Position numbers and translations under genes: made by a program. A stretch of DNA of 64,000 nt, from contig NZ_JYBP01000003.1 of assembly GCF_000948285.1 (NCBI RefSeq), positions 434,001 to 498,000 on the forward strand, given 5' to 3'. Positions 9,758 through 17,947 of the stretch are shown one piece after another; the stretch's first letter is position 1; every line of letters begins with the position of its first letter. The notes under the pieces were generated by a model. It had not been told where the DNA came from, did no database searches, and was given only the letters and a program-made list of their open reading frames with translations. This DNA is from Geobacillus kaustophilus. Its GTDB lineage: Bacteria > Bacillota > Bacilli > Bacillales > Anoxybacillaceae.

Positions 9758-11026
9758 ATGCGCAAGATCGGCTTGGCATGGCAAATTTTCATCGGCCTTA
9801 TTCTCGGGATTATGGTTGGGGCCATTTTTTACGGAAACCCTAAAGTAGCGACGTATTTGCAGCCGATCGGAGATGTTTTTCTCCGTTTAATTAAGATGAT
9901 CGTTATCCCGATCGTCGTCTCGAGTTTGATTGTCGGCGTCGCCAACGTCGGTGATGTGAAAAAGCTCGGAAAGTTGGGCGGCAAAACGATCCTTTATTTT
10001 GAGATCATTACGACGATTGCCATTATCATCGGCCTCTTGGCAGCGAACATTTTCCAACCAGGCGTCGGCGTCAATATGAAGTCGCTTGAGAAAACGGATA
10101 TCCAGTCGTATGTCGATACGACGAACGAAGTGCAGCACCATTCGATGGTTGAAACATTTGTCAACATCGTGCCGAAAAACGTGTTTGAAGCGCTGTCGAC
10201 CGGAAATATGCTGCCGATCATCTTCTTCTCGGTGATGTTCGGGTTGGGCGTAGCCGCGATCGGTGAAAAAGGAAAACCGGTGCTTCGCTTTTTCCAAGGC
10301 ACGGCGGAAGCGATGTTTTATGTGACGAACCAAGTGATGAAGTTTGCGCCGTTTGGCGTTTTCGCCTTGATCGGCGTGACGGTGTCGAAATTCGGCGTCG
10401 CTTCGCTCCTTCCGCTCAGCAAGCTCGTTGTGCTCGTTTATGCGGTCATGGCGTTCTTCGTGTTGGTGGTGCTTGGCGCTGTGGCTAAATTGGTAGGTAC
10501 AAATATTTTCCATATTATAAAAATCTTAAAGGATGAATTAGTGCTTGCCTATAGCACGTCGAGCTCGGAAACAGTGTTGCCTAAGGTTATGGAAAAAATG
10601 GAGAAGTTCGGTTGTTCGAAGGCCGTGACATCATTTGTCGTTCCGACCGGCTATTCGTTCAACTTGGACGGGTCGACGCTCTATCAGGCGCTGGCGGCTG
10701 TCTTTATCGCTCAACTGTACGGCATCGATATGCCGATTTCGCAGCAAATCTCGCTTGTGCTCGTTTTAATGGTGACGTCCAAAGGGATTGCCGGTGTCCC
10801 AGGCGTATCGTTTGTCGTCTTATTGGCAACGCTTGGCACGGTTGGCATTCCAGTTGAAGGATTGGCGTTTATCGCCGGCATCGACCGCCTTTTGGACATG
10901 GCGCGCACAGTGGTCAACGTCATCGGCAACTCGCTGGCGGCGGTTGTGATGTCGAAGTGGGAAGGGCAATATAACGAAGAACAAGGAAAACAATACATTG
11001 CTGAGTTGCAGCAGCAAAGCGCCTAA
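9758..11026 (+). CDS. gltT: Proton/sodium-glutamate symporter GltT
   Basis: This 422-residue membrane transporter belongs to the dicarboxylate/amino acid:cation symporter (DAACS/SLC1) family. It moves L-glutamate (and aspartate) into the cell with cations. The serine-rich re-entrant loop HP1 (TSSSETVLP), the TM7 motif (SFNLDGSTLYQ), HP2 (TSKGIAGVPGVSF) and TM8 (DRLLDMARTVVNVIGNS) are all present and intact. It is very similar to the biochemically studied G. stearothermophilus GltT. The ATG follows AAAGGAGG. It has its own promoter; its hairpin terminator is now displaced by a 162-bp insertion. Confidence 0.95.
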   Translation: MRKIGLAWQIFIGLILGIMVGAIFYGNPKVATYLQPIGDVFLRLIKMIVIPIVVSSLIVGVANVGDVKKLGKLGGKTILYFEIITTIAIIIGLLAANIFQPGVGVNMKSLEKTDIQSYVDTTNEVQHHSMVETFVNIVPKNVFEALSTGNMLPIIFFSVMFGLGVAAIGEKGKPVLRFFQGTAEAMFYVTNQVMKFAPFGVFALIGVTVSKFGVASLLPLSKLVVLVYAVMAFFVLVVLGAVAKLVGTNIFHIIKILKDELVLAYSTSSSETVLPKVMEKMEKFGCSKAVTSFVVPTGYSFNLDGSTLYQALAAVFIAQLYGIDMPISQQISLVLVLMVTSKGIAGVPGVSFVVLLATLGTVGIPVEGLAFIAGIDRLLDMARTVVNVIGNSLAAVVMSKWEGQYNEEQGKQYIAELQQQSA

Positions 11027-11039
11027 GAGAAAAGTGGCT

Positions 11040-11201
11040 CAGATGTGTTGATTAACCAATAAAAACTATATAGACTTCCATGGCGAAAAAATTTCGTCGC
11101 CATCGGAAGGGTGAAAATGTCCCTATGTTGAATGCTGCAACTTTACGCTACGCATCTTGGAGTTCGGGTATTTTCAGGATAGATGATAATCGACACTCGT
11201 G
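11040..11201. mobile_element. 162-bp MITE-like derivative of the IS4-family element in this window
   Basis: The left end CAGATGTGTTGATTAACC and the inverted right end (CACGAGTGTCGATTATC on the minus strand) closely match the ends of the 1249-bp IS at 36095-37343. Nine-bp flanks AAAGTGGCT (11031-11039) and AAAGCGGCT (11202-11210) are a near-perfect direct repeat, the same duplication length as that IS. The interior has no ORF but has a hairpin (CTTCC..ATGGCGA with TCGCCAT..GGAAG, about 11075-11110). I read it as a non-autonomous element mobilised by that transposase. Confidence 0.75.
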
Positions 11202-11231
11202 AAAGCGGCTGAATGACCAGCCGCTTTTCCT
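11202..11231 (+). terminator. gltT terminator, displaced by the MITE-like insertion
   Basis: AAAGCGGCT (11202-11210) pairs with AGCCGCTTT (11219-11227) before a short T/C tract. The left stem arm is also the right copy of the target duplication, so the element inserted exactly at the base of this terminator and moved it about 175 bp from the gltT stop. Confidence 0.7.
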
Positions 11232-11232
11232 G

Positions 11233-11261
11233 TTTTGTTGGCAAGGAACGTATAGTATAAT
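11233..11261 (+). promoter_or_regulatory. Candidate promoter of the dedA gene
   Basis: A perfect TATAAT at 11256-11261 lies 41 bp before the GTG start. The matching -35 at 17 bp is weak (TTTTGT at 11233-11238), so only the -10 is convincing. Confidence 0.4.
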
Positions 11262-11302
11262 GAAAAAATGGACAACGAAGCGAAAGACAAGGAGGAAAAA
11301 CG

Positions 11303-11914
11303 GTGCACGAAGTCCTTCAATCGATGTTTTCATTTTTGACTAGTTTAGGTTACGCTGGCATCGCTCTTGCCTTGATGGTGGAAGTGATCCCTAGCGAGAT
11401 CGTGCTGGCTTATGCCGGCTATTTGGTGGCGCGCGGGGATGTCTCGTTCGCTGGTGCGGTGGCGGCCGGAACAGTAGGCGGCACGGCAGCGCAGCTGTTT
11501 TTGTATTGGATGGGCTACTATGGCGGACGGCCGTTTCTAGATCAGTATGGGAAATATGTATTGATCCAGAAAAAACATTTGGATGTGGCGGAACGCTGGT
11601 TTGCGAAATTTGGCCCCGGCGTCATTTTCAGCGCCCGGTTTATTCCCGTCGTCCGCCATGCGATTTCGATCCCCGCCGGCATTGCTCGGATGAAGTGGCT
11701 GCCGTTTACGATTTACACGGTGTTGGCCATCATCCCATGGTCCATCTTGTTTATTTGGTTGGGAGAGCAGCTTGGCCAACGATGGCGGCAAATTGACGAG
11801 ATGGCAACGCCGTACGTCCGCCCGGCTATCGCAGCGGCAGTGGCGGTGGCGGTGATTTACATCATTTGGCAACGACGACGCCGCGCTGCAGATGAAAACG
11901 AGCGCATGAAATAG
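11303..11914 (+). CDS. DedA/SNARE-associated family membrane protein
   Basis: A 203-residue polytopic membrane protein. Family motifs are EVIPSEIVLAYAGYL near residues 27-41, the glycine-rich GTVGGTAAQLFLYWMGYYGG, and FSARFIPVVRHAISIPAG. DedA proteins support membrane lipid (undecaprenyl phosphate or phospholipid) transport and proton-motive-force homeostasis; the substrate of this one is not known. The start is a GTG at 11303 after AAGGAGG. The C-terminal tail is basic (QRRRRAADENERMK). It stands alone between gltT and the AI-2E family gene. Confidence 0.85.
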   Translation: MHEVLQSMFSFLTSLGYAGIALALMVEVIPSEIVLAYAGYLVARGDVSFAGAVAAGTVGGTAAQLFLYWMGYYGGRPFLDQYGKYVLIQKKHLDVAERWFAKFGPGVIFSARFIPVVRHAISIPAGIARMKWLPFTIYTVLAIIPWSILFIWLGEQLGQRWRQIDEMATPYVRPAIAAAVAVAVIYIIWQRRRRAADENERMK

Positions 11915-11994
11915 TTGCTCGTCTGCATGCTGTCGGCTATATTTATACATGAACCATCTTTTGGCTAAATTTTTATGAAAAATGAGGGACGAAC

Positions 11995-13020
11995 GTGAAA
12001 CGTTGGATTATGATTGCGCTGCTATTCGCTGTGGGGCTATGGCTTGTGCCATACAGCGTGCCGCTTCTCCTCGCGCTTGCGACCGCGCTTTTGCTCGAGC
12101 CGTCCATCCGCCGATTGCAAGAAAACTATAAGCTGAAGCGCGTGCACGCCGTCACGGCGATTTTTTCATTGTTCATCATCATTTTTGGGCTTTCCCTTTA
12201 TTTTCTAGTCGTTATTTTTGTGCAACAAGTGATGGCGCTCTCGCAAAAACTGCCTTACGTGTTAAACGAAGCGACGAAAGTGCTCGACCGCCTCATTCAA
12301 ACGTGGCAGTCGTATTCCAGCTCCATTCCGCAGGAAATCATCGATTCGCTTGAACGCGGTGTAAATACTGTCGAGCAAATGCTTTTGTCGTTTGCGACCA
12401 ACTTGACGCAGTCGCTCGTCCATTATATTGCCGCCATTCCGGCGTTTTTGATTCATTTTTTAGTGTATTTGATCGCGCTGTTTCTCATTTGCCTCGATTT
12501 GCCTCAGCTGAAGCAAGGCATGCGCCGCTATTTGTCCGAACGGACCGAACAGCGGCTTGGGATGGTCGCCGCCCAGCTGAGCAAAGCGGGGATCGGCTTT
12601 TTAAAAGCGCAGTTTTTGCTTAGTTTAATTACGTTTTTCCTCGCGCTGGCTGGCCTTTTCGTGTTGGGGGTCGACTATGCGGCGTTGATGGCGCTGGTCA
12701 TCGTCGTCGTTGATATTTTACCGATTTTAGGAACGGGTTCCGTGCTTGTTCCGTGGGGGCTCATCAGCATGGCGAACGGCGACAATACGCTTGGCATCGG
12801 GCTCATCGTGCTGTTTGTCGTCATCACCGTCGTGCGCCGAATCATCGAGCCGAAAGTGTTTTCCACCAATTTGGGCATTTCCCCTCTCGCCGCGCTCGTC
12901 AGCGTCTATCTGGGGTTTCAGCTGCTTGGCTTTATCGGGTTGTTCGTCGGGCCGGTCGTTGTCATTTTGGTTGAGGCGCTTGCCAAAGCCGGAGTCATTA
13001 AATGGACGATCAAGCTTTGA
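11995..13020 (+). CDS. AI-2E family transporter / YtvI-like permease
   Basis: A 341-residue membrane protein with about seven to eight hydrophobic segments and a central soluble region (about 85-140) rich in SLERGVNTVEQML. The C-terminal half carries the AI-2E signature, for example DILPILGTGSVLVPWG and the EPKVFSTNLGISPLAALVSVYLGF block. Family members are proposed exporters (autoinducer-2, sodium) or, for YtvI, sporulation membrane proteins; neither can be chosen here. The GTG start at 11995 follows GAGGGACG. Its terminator downstream was the target of the IS1182 insertion. Confidence 0.8.
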   Translation: MKRWIMIALLFAVGLWLVPYSVPLLLALATALLLEPSIRRLQENYKLKRVHAVTAIFSLFIIIFGLSLYFLVVIFVQQVMALSQKLPYVLNEATKVLDRLIQTWQSYSSSIPQEIIDSLERGVNTVEQMLLSFATNLTQSLVHYIAAIPAFLIHFLVYLIALFLICLDLPQLKQGMRRYLSERTEQRLGMVAAQLSKAGIGFLKAQFLLSLITFFLALAGLFVLGVDYAALMALVIVVVDILPILGTGSVLVPWGLISMANGDNTLGIGLIVLFVVITVVRRIIEPKVFSTNLGISPLAALVSVYLGFQLLGFIGLFVGPVVVILVEALAKAGVIKWTIKL

Positions 13021-13057
13021 TTTTTTGGAATAAAGGTCTTTGCAGATGAAAGAGGAA

Positions 13058-13078
13058 AAACCGGCGAACCGCCGGTTT
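13058..13078. repeat. 21-bp target duplication, left copy, holding a terminator hairpin
   Basis: Positions 13058-13078 and 14621-14641 are identical over 21 bp and flank the IS1182-family element exactly. The sequence is AAA, the hairpin CCGGCGAACCGCCGG, then TTT. This copy keeps five A on its left but only three T before the element. Confidence 0.85.
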
Positions 13079-14620
13079 CAGACTGTTGACAAAATGGTTA
13101 TAAGACAGTTGTCTTATAACCATTTTGTTCCATTTTTAAGGTTGTTTTTCTTGATGAACGAACCAAAATAGATGCATACTCGAATACATACAGAAAGGAG
13201 AGGCCCTTTCTCCACAAGTAGTTCGCCAATTTCTTTAAATTCATGGCAGCACAAACAAGCATCGCCTGCATCTGGTTTCTTTCCAATCCTCGGTAATTCG
13301 TCCAGCGCAGACCATGCTTCTCTTTTAAATCTGCAAAATTCCGTTCAATCGTCTGTTTCCTTAATTCATACAACTCGCGATGTTCTGGTACATATCGTAA
13401 ATGTTCGGCTTCTTCGTAATACTCTTGCCAAACATGGCGTGTCACGACTTTCGTATGATTTTTGCTTGCTGTACACTTTTGAAGGGATGGACATCCCTGA
13501 CAGATGGATGGATCTGATTTATACTCCCGATAGCCTTCCCGATTCGTTGTTGAATAAGATAACACTTGGTGATTGGGACAAAGGTAACAGTCAAAATGTT
13601 CGTCATATGCAAATTCAGATTTTCGGAAGAACCCATCTTTCGTCTTTGGACGAGTATATGGCCAAATCGGATGGATCTCTTGTTCTAATAGGTATTTCGC
13701 AATCGCTGGCGTTTTATATCCGGCATCGATGCACACATCTGTTGGGCATCCTTTGATTTCTTGCTTCACTCGCTCAAACAGTTCAAAAAACGCTTGGCTA
13801 TCATGAACATTGGCGGCAGTGACATACGTGTGTAATATCCAACCATGTCGGTCACAAGCGGTGTGATAAGAGTAAGCAAATACCCGTTCACGTTCATTTT
13901 TCACAAACATCCCACTGTCTGGATCTGTTTTACTGACTTTGATTTCTCGTTTTTTTTTATCATTTTCTGGCGGTAGTGGGGATTTCCCATGAGCGATGCG
14001 ATCTCGCTCAATTTCTTTTTCTAATTCATCTTGATAAGCTTTCGCTTCCACTTCTGCCATTTCTGTTGTGAATTTTCTTTTGTTCGCACTCGCCTTCACA
14101 TGAGTAGAATCGACAAATACGACACTTGGATCCACAAGCCCGTGTTGAAAGGCTTCTTCCAAGATTCTTGAAAAAATCTTTTGAAAAACATCGGTTCCCG
14201 CAAAACGTCGCGTGTAGTTTTTACTTGGTGTCGAATGATGGGGCACAGGATCATGCAGACTCAATCCCAAAAACCAACGATAAGCCACATTTGTTCGAAT
14301 CTGTTCTACGGTTTCACGCATCGAACGAATCCCAAAGATGTAACGAATCAAATACATTTTGAACAGCACAACGGGATCAAGACTTGGTCGTCCATGGTTA
14401 GGAGAATACAAATCCTTGACCATATCGTAGATAAAGGAGAAGTCAATGGCTTTTTCTAGTTTACGAACAAGGTGGTCTTCAGGAACAAGATCATCAATTT
14501 TTACCGTTGTTTCGATATGTCTCCGATCTTCTTGGTAACGTTGAAGCATCTTATTCCACTCCTTCAAGATACCCTTATACCTATATATTAAAACAGCTTG
14601 TCGACTTTGTCGACAAGCTG
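13079..14620. mobile_element. IS1182-family insertion sequence, 1542 bp, complete
   Basis: The element is delimited by imperfect terminal inverted repeats (CAGACTGTTGACAAAAT on the left; CAGCTTGTCGACAAAGT read inward from the right) and by the 21-bp target duplication. It holds one transposase gene on the minus strand. Just inside each end are strong hairpins: 19-bp arms at 13089-13128, overlapping the 3' end of the transposase gene, and 12-bp arms at 14594-14620, before its promoter side. These should block transcription into the element. It looks recent and intact. Confidence 0.9.
13098..14549 (-). CDS. IS1182-family DDE transposase
   Basis: The 483-residue product from the ATG at 14549-14547 begins MLQRYQEDRRHIETTVKIDD and carries an N-terminal DUF772-type domain (HGRPSLDPVVLFKMYLIRY, IRSMRETVEQI). 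The catalytic core includes FVDSTHVKASANK, CIDAGYKTPAIAKYL and the C-terminal QTIERNFADLKEKHGLRW, which fit the D-D-E residues of this family. A zinc-ribbon-like CPNH and CQGCPSLQKC segment is present, as usual in IS1182. GGAGT is correctly spaced before the start; the frame also opens upstream, but without similarity. No frameshift is seen, so it may be active. Confidence 0.92.
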   Translation of the reverse strand: MLQRYQEDRRHIETTVKIDDLVPEDHLVRKLEKAIDFSFIYDMVKDLYSPNHGRPSLDPVVLFKMYLIRYIFGIRSMRETVEQIRTNVAYRWFLGLSLHDPVPHHSTPSKNYTRRFAGTDVFQKIFSRILEEAFQHGLVDPSVVFVDSTHVKASANKRKFTTEMAEVEAKAYQDELEKEIERDRIAHGKSPLPPENDKKKREIKVSKTDPDSGMFVKNERERVFAYSYHTACDRHGWILHTYVTAANVHDSQAFFELFERVKQEIKGCPTDVCIDAGYKTPAIAKYLLEQEIHPIWPYTRPKTKDGFFRKSEFAYDEHFDCYLCPNHQVLSYSTTNREGYREYKSDPSICQGCPSLQKCTASKNHTKVVTRHVWQEYYEEAEHLRYVPEHRELYELRKQTIERNFADLKEKHGLRWTNYRGLERNQMQAMLVCAAMNLKKLANYLWRKGLSFLYVFEYASILVRSSRKTTLKMEQNGYKTTVL

Positions 14621-14641
14621 AAACCGGCGAACCGCCGGTTT
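14621..14641. repeat. 21-bp target duplication, right copy
   Basis: Identical to 13058-13078. It carries the second copy of the CCGGCG(AAC)CGCCGG hairpin, here followed by five T on the plus strand and preceded by only three A, so it is the terminator met by motAB transcripts from the right. Confidence 0.85.
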
Positions 14642-14715
14642 TTCTGTCTGGACATGGGGAAGAGAGTTTTGGCAAAGCGACGGCTAAAGAAAACCGCCCG
14701 CTGAAGGCGCGGCGG

Positions 14716-15495
14716 TCACTGAGTGGATGTCGACGAATCATTGACGTCGGTGAGCGGCAAAATCAAAATTTCGACACGCCGGTTTTTCATCCGCCCGGCA
14801 GCGGTGGCGTTGGAGGCGATCGGCTTGTATTCGCCATACCCTTTGGCGCTGAAATAGCGCGGGTCGAGCTGCTTGTTTTCAAGCAGCACTTTCATGAAAT
14901 TGACGGCGCGCATGACGCTCAGCTCCCAGTTGGAAGCAAATTTCTCGTTATGGATCGGCACGTTGTCCGTATGGCCGCTGATGATGATATTGCGCGGCGG
15001 GTTCATGACGAGCAAAGCGGAAATTTCCGCCGCAAGACGCCGGTCTTTCATGCGCACTTCGGCGCTGCCGGAGTCGAATAAAATATCATCCAAAATGGTA
15101 ATCGCGAGCCCTTCTTCCGTCAAGGAAGTCTGCAGTTTTCCCGTCAGCTTGTTGTCGTGGATGTAGCTGTCGATTTTCGCTTTGATTTGCCTTAATTCTT
15201 CTTTTTCCTTTCCGTTTACGGCTGGGGAAGGCTGCTTTGCTTGATGCCGTCCTTCCTCGTCTTGGGCCGGTGGAGTGATCGGCTCGATCGGGCTTTGAAA
15301 GTCAAGAACACCCGTTCCGCCGGCAAAGGCGGTGCTAAAGGCGCGCGCAATTTCTTGAAACTTCTTTTGGTCGATTTGGCTGCTCGCAAACAAGACGATG
15401 AATAAGGCGAGCAACAGTGTCAACAAATCCGCGTACGGAATCAGCCATGCCTCGCTCATATGGTCGTCATGCTTGTTCTGTTTTTTCTTAGCCAT
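14716..15495 (-). CDS. motB: Flagellar motor stator protein MotB
   Basis: A 259-residue stator subunit. The single membrane helix near the N-terminus contains the ion-binding aspartate in WLIPYADLLTLLLALFIVLF. A linker of about 70 residues (including the plug region) leads to the OmpA-like peptidoglycan-binding domain (about 135-250) with ISGHTDNVPIHNEKFASNWELS and the final GRMKNRRVEI. With MotA it forms the ion channel that powers flagellar rotation, probably proton driven because the gene pair resembles motAB. The ATG overlaps the end of motA by 8 bp, showing translational coupling. Confidence 0.95.
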   Translation of the reverse strand: MAKKKQNKHDDHMSEAWLIPYADLLTLLLALFIVLFASSQIDQKKFQEIARAFSTAFAGGTGVLDFQSPIEPITPPAQDEEGRHQAKQPSPAVNGKEKEELRQIKAKIDSYIHDNKLTGKLQTSLTEEGLAITILDDILFDSGSAEVRMKDRRLAAEISALLVMNPPRNIIISGHTDNVPIHNEKFASNWELSVMRAVNFMKVLLENKQLDPRYFSAKGYGEYKPIASNATAAGRMKNRRVEILILPLTDVNDSSTSTQ

Positions 15496-16279
15496 TGGCC
15501 GTTTCCCCTTGCACCAGCGCTTGGCGCCGCTCGCTTTCCGGCAAGTATGAGGCGAGTTTTTGTTCGATCATGCGCGGGGCTTGTCCTTCCAAAATGGACA
15601 GCACCCCTTCAATCATGATGTAGCGCACGCGCGCCTCTTCCTTCGATTTCCGCCGCAGTTTATTGGCAAACGGATGCCAAAGCACATAGCCGGTGAAAAT
15701 GCCGAGCATCGTGGCGACAAAAGCGGCGCTGATCGCCTTGCCGAGCTCGGCAATGTTTTCCATATTGCCAAGGGCGGCAATCAGGCCGATGACGGCCCCA
15801 AGCACCCCGAGCGTCGGCGCGTACGTGCCTGCTTGGGAAAAAATCGCGGCATTCGCTTCGTGGCGCTCTTCCATGGCAACGATTTCCTCTGTCATGACAT
15901 CACGGATGAACTCTTGCGTTTGCCCATCGATTGCCATGCTGAGCCCGTTGCGCAAAAACGGGTCGTCAATGTCGCCCAATTTCGCCTCGAGCGCCAGCAG
16001 CCCTTCGCGGCGGGCGATATTCGCCCAATCGACGAACAGCGGAATCAGCTGTTCGACCGTTGGCGCCTTTGTTTCCGTGAAAATGACTTTGAAAAGTTTT
16101 GGCACTTTTTTAATTTCCTGCGTCGGAAAGGCGATGACGACCGCTGCCGCCGTCCCGACGAGAATGATGAGGATGGCGGCCGGATTGATCAATACAGCAG
16201 GCGAAACGCCCTTAAAGTACATGCCCAACCCGACGGCAATGACGCCAAGGATGATGCCGATGACCGATGTTTTGTCCAA
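15488..16279 (-). CDS. motA: Flagellar motor stator protein MotA
   Basis: The 263-residue protein has four predicted membrane helices (about 5-22, 30-52, 145-170, 180-202) and the cytoplasmic loop with EEIVAMEERHEANAAIF and TYAPTLGVLGAVIGLI, typical of MotA. It forms the stator ring with MotB and transmits ion flow to the rotor FliG. The start is a TTG at 16279-16277 preceded by GGGGGGATTCA. I see no convincing sigma-D promoter in the 174 bp upstream. Confidence 0.95.
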   Translation of the reverse strand: MDKTSVIGIILGVIAVGLGMYFKGVSPAVLINPAAILIILVGTAAAVVIAFPTQEIKKVPKLFKVIFTETKAPTVEQLIPLFVDWANIARREGLLALEAKLGDIDDPFLRNGLSMAIDGQTQEFIRDVMTEEIVAMEERHEANAAIFSQAGTYAPTLGVLGAVIGLIAALGNMENIAELGKAISAAFVATMLGIFTGYVLWHPFANKLRRKSKEEARVRYIMIEGVLSILEGQAPRMIEQKLASYLPESERRQALVQGETANG

Positions 16280-16402
16280 ATGAATCCCCCCGCTTTTTTC
16301 CTGCGAACGATCTACGCCATTAGGCGTTTTTATGAAGAAACCATATTTATCATATACTGAATATAGGAGGTTGAAAAGGGAAAAAGGTGTGACATGAGAC
16401 GC

Positions 16403-16443
16403 AAAAAGCTGCCCGCTCCATCAGGCTGACGGAAAGGGCAGCT
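16403..16443 (-). terminator. Terminator of pssA (minus strand)
   Basis: On the minus strand AGCTGCCC pairs with GGGCAGCT and is followed by TTTTTG (plus-strand 16403-16443). It lies 10 bp after the pssA stop. Confidence 0.8.
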
Positions 16444-16453
16444 CCGGTGATCG

Positions 16454-16993
16454 TCATATTTTTTTCAGTTTAAACGTGCCGACCATTAAAAACGATAAAA
16501 TGAGCGCCAAAAACATAAAAGATTGCGGCGGGAAGTACGGGATGGCTAAATAACCGAGCGTCATCAGCACCCCGGCGGCGGTGATCGGCAGCCCCGCGAA
16601 GTAGCCGTTGTTTTCTGTGATGTTGAAGCGAGCGAGGCGGAAGGCGCCGCAAGCGATGTACAAAACGGTGAATACCGCGCCAGGCGCGCCGAACTCATGG
16701 AACAAGCCTTGGTACATCAGCAAGGCGGGAGCGACGCCGAAGGAGACGATGTCGCTCATTGAATCGAGCTGCTTGCCAAGTTCGGATTCAATGTTCATCT
16801 TGCGCGCCACAGCGCCGTCAAAGCGATCGACAAACGCTGCTAAAAAAACGAGCAACACGCTCATATGAAGCTGCCCTTTCAGCGTAGCCAGGACGGAAAA
16901 GCCGCCAAGCGACAAGTTTGTCATCGTCAAAATGTTTGCCGCGTTTGCTTTCAGCTTTTTTAACGTATAATCTAAATAGTCCGATAAGAACAA
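16454..16993 (-). CDS. pssA: CDP-diacylglycerol-serine O-phosphatidyltransferase
   Basis: This integral membrane enzyme makes phosphatidylserine from CDP-diacylglycerol and L-serine. The CDP-alcohol phosphatidyltransferase signature is complete: DRFDGAVARKMNIESELG followed by KQLDSMSD, with all four metal and catalytic Asp residues. About six membrane segments are predicted. I place the start at the TTG at 16993-16991, because GGAG lies nine bases upstream; a further in-frame TTG at 17014 would add seven residues. It is divergent from psd, the next enzyme of the pathway, across 123 bp. Confidence 0.9.
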   Translation of the reverse strand: MFLSDYLDYTLKKLKANAANILTMTNLSLGGFSVLATLKGQLHMSVLLVFLAAFVDRFDGAVARKMNIESELGKQLDSMSDIVSFGVAPALLMYQGLFHEFGAPGAVFTVLYIACGAFRLARFNITENNGYFAGLPITAAGVLMTLGYLAIPYFPPQSFMFLALILSFLMVGTFKLKKI

Positions 16994-17044
16994 GTTTCCC
17001 CACTCCTTTTCCAACAGAAAACGCCAAAAGAAAATTCTACTACC

Positions 17045-17073
17045 ATTATACTCATTTTGGCGGTAATATGGAA
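17045..17073 (-). promoter_or_regulatory. Candidate promoter of pssA (minus strand)
   Basis: On the minus strand TTCCAT, 17 bp, then a perfect TATAAT (plus coordinates 17068-17073 and 17045-17050). It lies 51 bp before the chosen pssA start. The -10 is strong and the -35 is weak. Confidence 0.45.
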
Positions 17074-17116
17074 GGTAGTAACGAATGGCGATGTTGCGCT
17101 ACTGGAGGGAACGTGC

Positions 17117-17911
17117 TTGCGAAAATGGCTTTATCGTTTGTTCATCGAGCTGACCAATCACTCGCTTTCTTCAAAGCTGCTCGCTTCGTTTGCCAAATCG
17201 CGCCTCAGCGGGCTGTTGATATCATCGTATGCAAAAATTTATCATATTAACCAAGACGAAATGGAAAAAAGCCTAAAAAATTATAAGACGTTGCAGCAAC
17301 TGTTCGTCCGCCGGCTGAAGGCCGGGGTGAGGCCGGTCGACGCTGATGAGCATACGGTCGTCAGCCCGGTCGACGCTGTCATTGAAGACATGGGCACGAT
17401 TCGAGAAAACTGTGAAATGATCGTCAAGGGAAAGCCGTATTCCATTGCGGAAATGCTCGGCAGCGTTGAAGCGGCACAACCATATGTGAACGGGTTCTTT
17501 TTTATTCTGTATTTAAGCCCGAGCCATTATCACCGCATCCACAGCCCAATATCTGGAGTGATCGAAAGGCAGTGGGCGCTTGGCCGCAAGTCGTATCCGG
17601 TCAACCGTCTTGGCTTAAAATATGGGCGTCGGCCGCTCGAAAAAAATTACCGCCTCATCACCGAGGTCACAGCCGGCGGCAAGCGCTTGGCGATCGTGAA
17701 AATCGGCGCCATGTTTGTCAACAGCATTGAATTGACCCATGAGGGTGAGCAGCTTGTAAAAGGAGAGGAAATGGCGTATTTTTCGTTCGGTTCAACGGTC
17801 GTCTTGCTGTTTGAACGCGCAAGTTTCGCACCTGACCCGCGCATTGTTGCGCCCATGCCGATCAAGGTCGGCGAGCGGCTCGGCTATTGGTGCAAGGCGC
17901 ACGAGCGCTAA
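17117..17911 (+). CDS. psd: Phosphatidylserine decarboxylase proenzyme
   Basis: A 264-residue proenzyme that converts phosphatidylserine to phosphatidylethanolamine at the membrane. The self-cleavage motif usually written LGST appears as FGST (Ser226 becomes the pyruvoyl group), giving a beta chain and a small alpha chain. SPVDAVIEDMG, HYHRIHSPISG and YPVNRLGLKYGRRPL are conserved blocks. The frame is open from 17057, but the family start (RKWLYRLFIELTNH) and GGAGGG at 17104-17109 favour the TTG at 17117. It pairs functionally with the divergent pssA. Confidence 0.93.
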   Translation: MRKWLYRLFIELTNHSLSSKLLASFAKSRLSGLLISSYAKIYHINQDEMEKSLKNYKTLQQLFVRRLKAGVRPVDADEHTVVSPVDAVIEDMGTIRENCEMIVKGKPYSIAEMLGSVEAAQPYVNGFFFILYLSPSHYHRIHSPISGVIERQWALGRKSYPVNRLGLKYGRRPLEKNYRLITEVTAGGKRLAIVKIGAMFVNSIELTHEGEQLVKGEEMAYFSFGSTVVLLFERASFAPDPRIVAPMPIKVGERLGYWCKAHER

Positions 17912-17923
17912 GGCTTTCGGAAA

Positions 17924-17944
17924 CAAAAAAAGCCCGAAGGCCTT
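17924..17944 (-). terminator. Terminator of sda (minus strand, UUCG tetraloop)
   Basis: Read on the minus strand: AAGGCC, loop TTCG, GGCTT, then a run of T. It starts four bases after the sda stop. Confidence 0.65.
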
Positions 17945-17947
17945 CGT

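Noticed and set aside
13172-13756. Plus-strand ORF of 194 codons within the IS1182 element
   Set aside because: It lies antisense to the transposase gene, which is complete and conserved.
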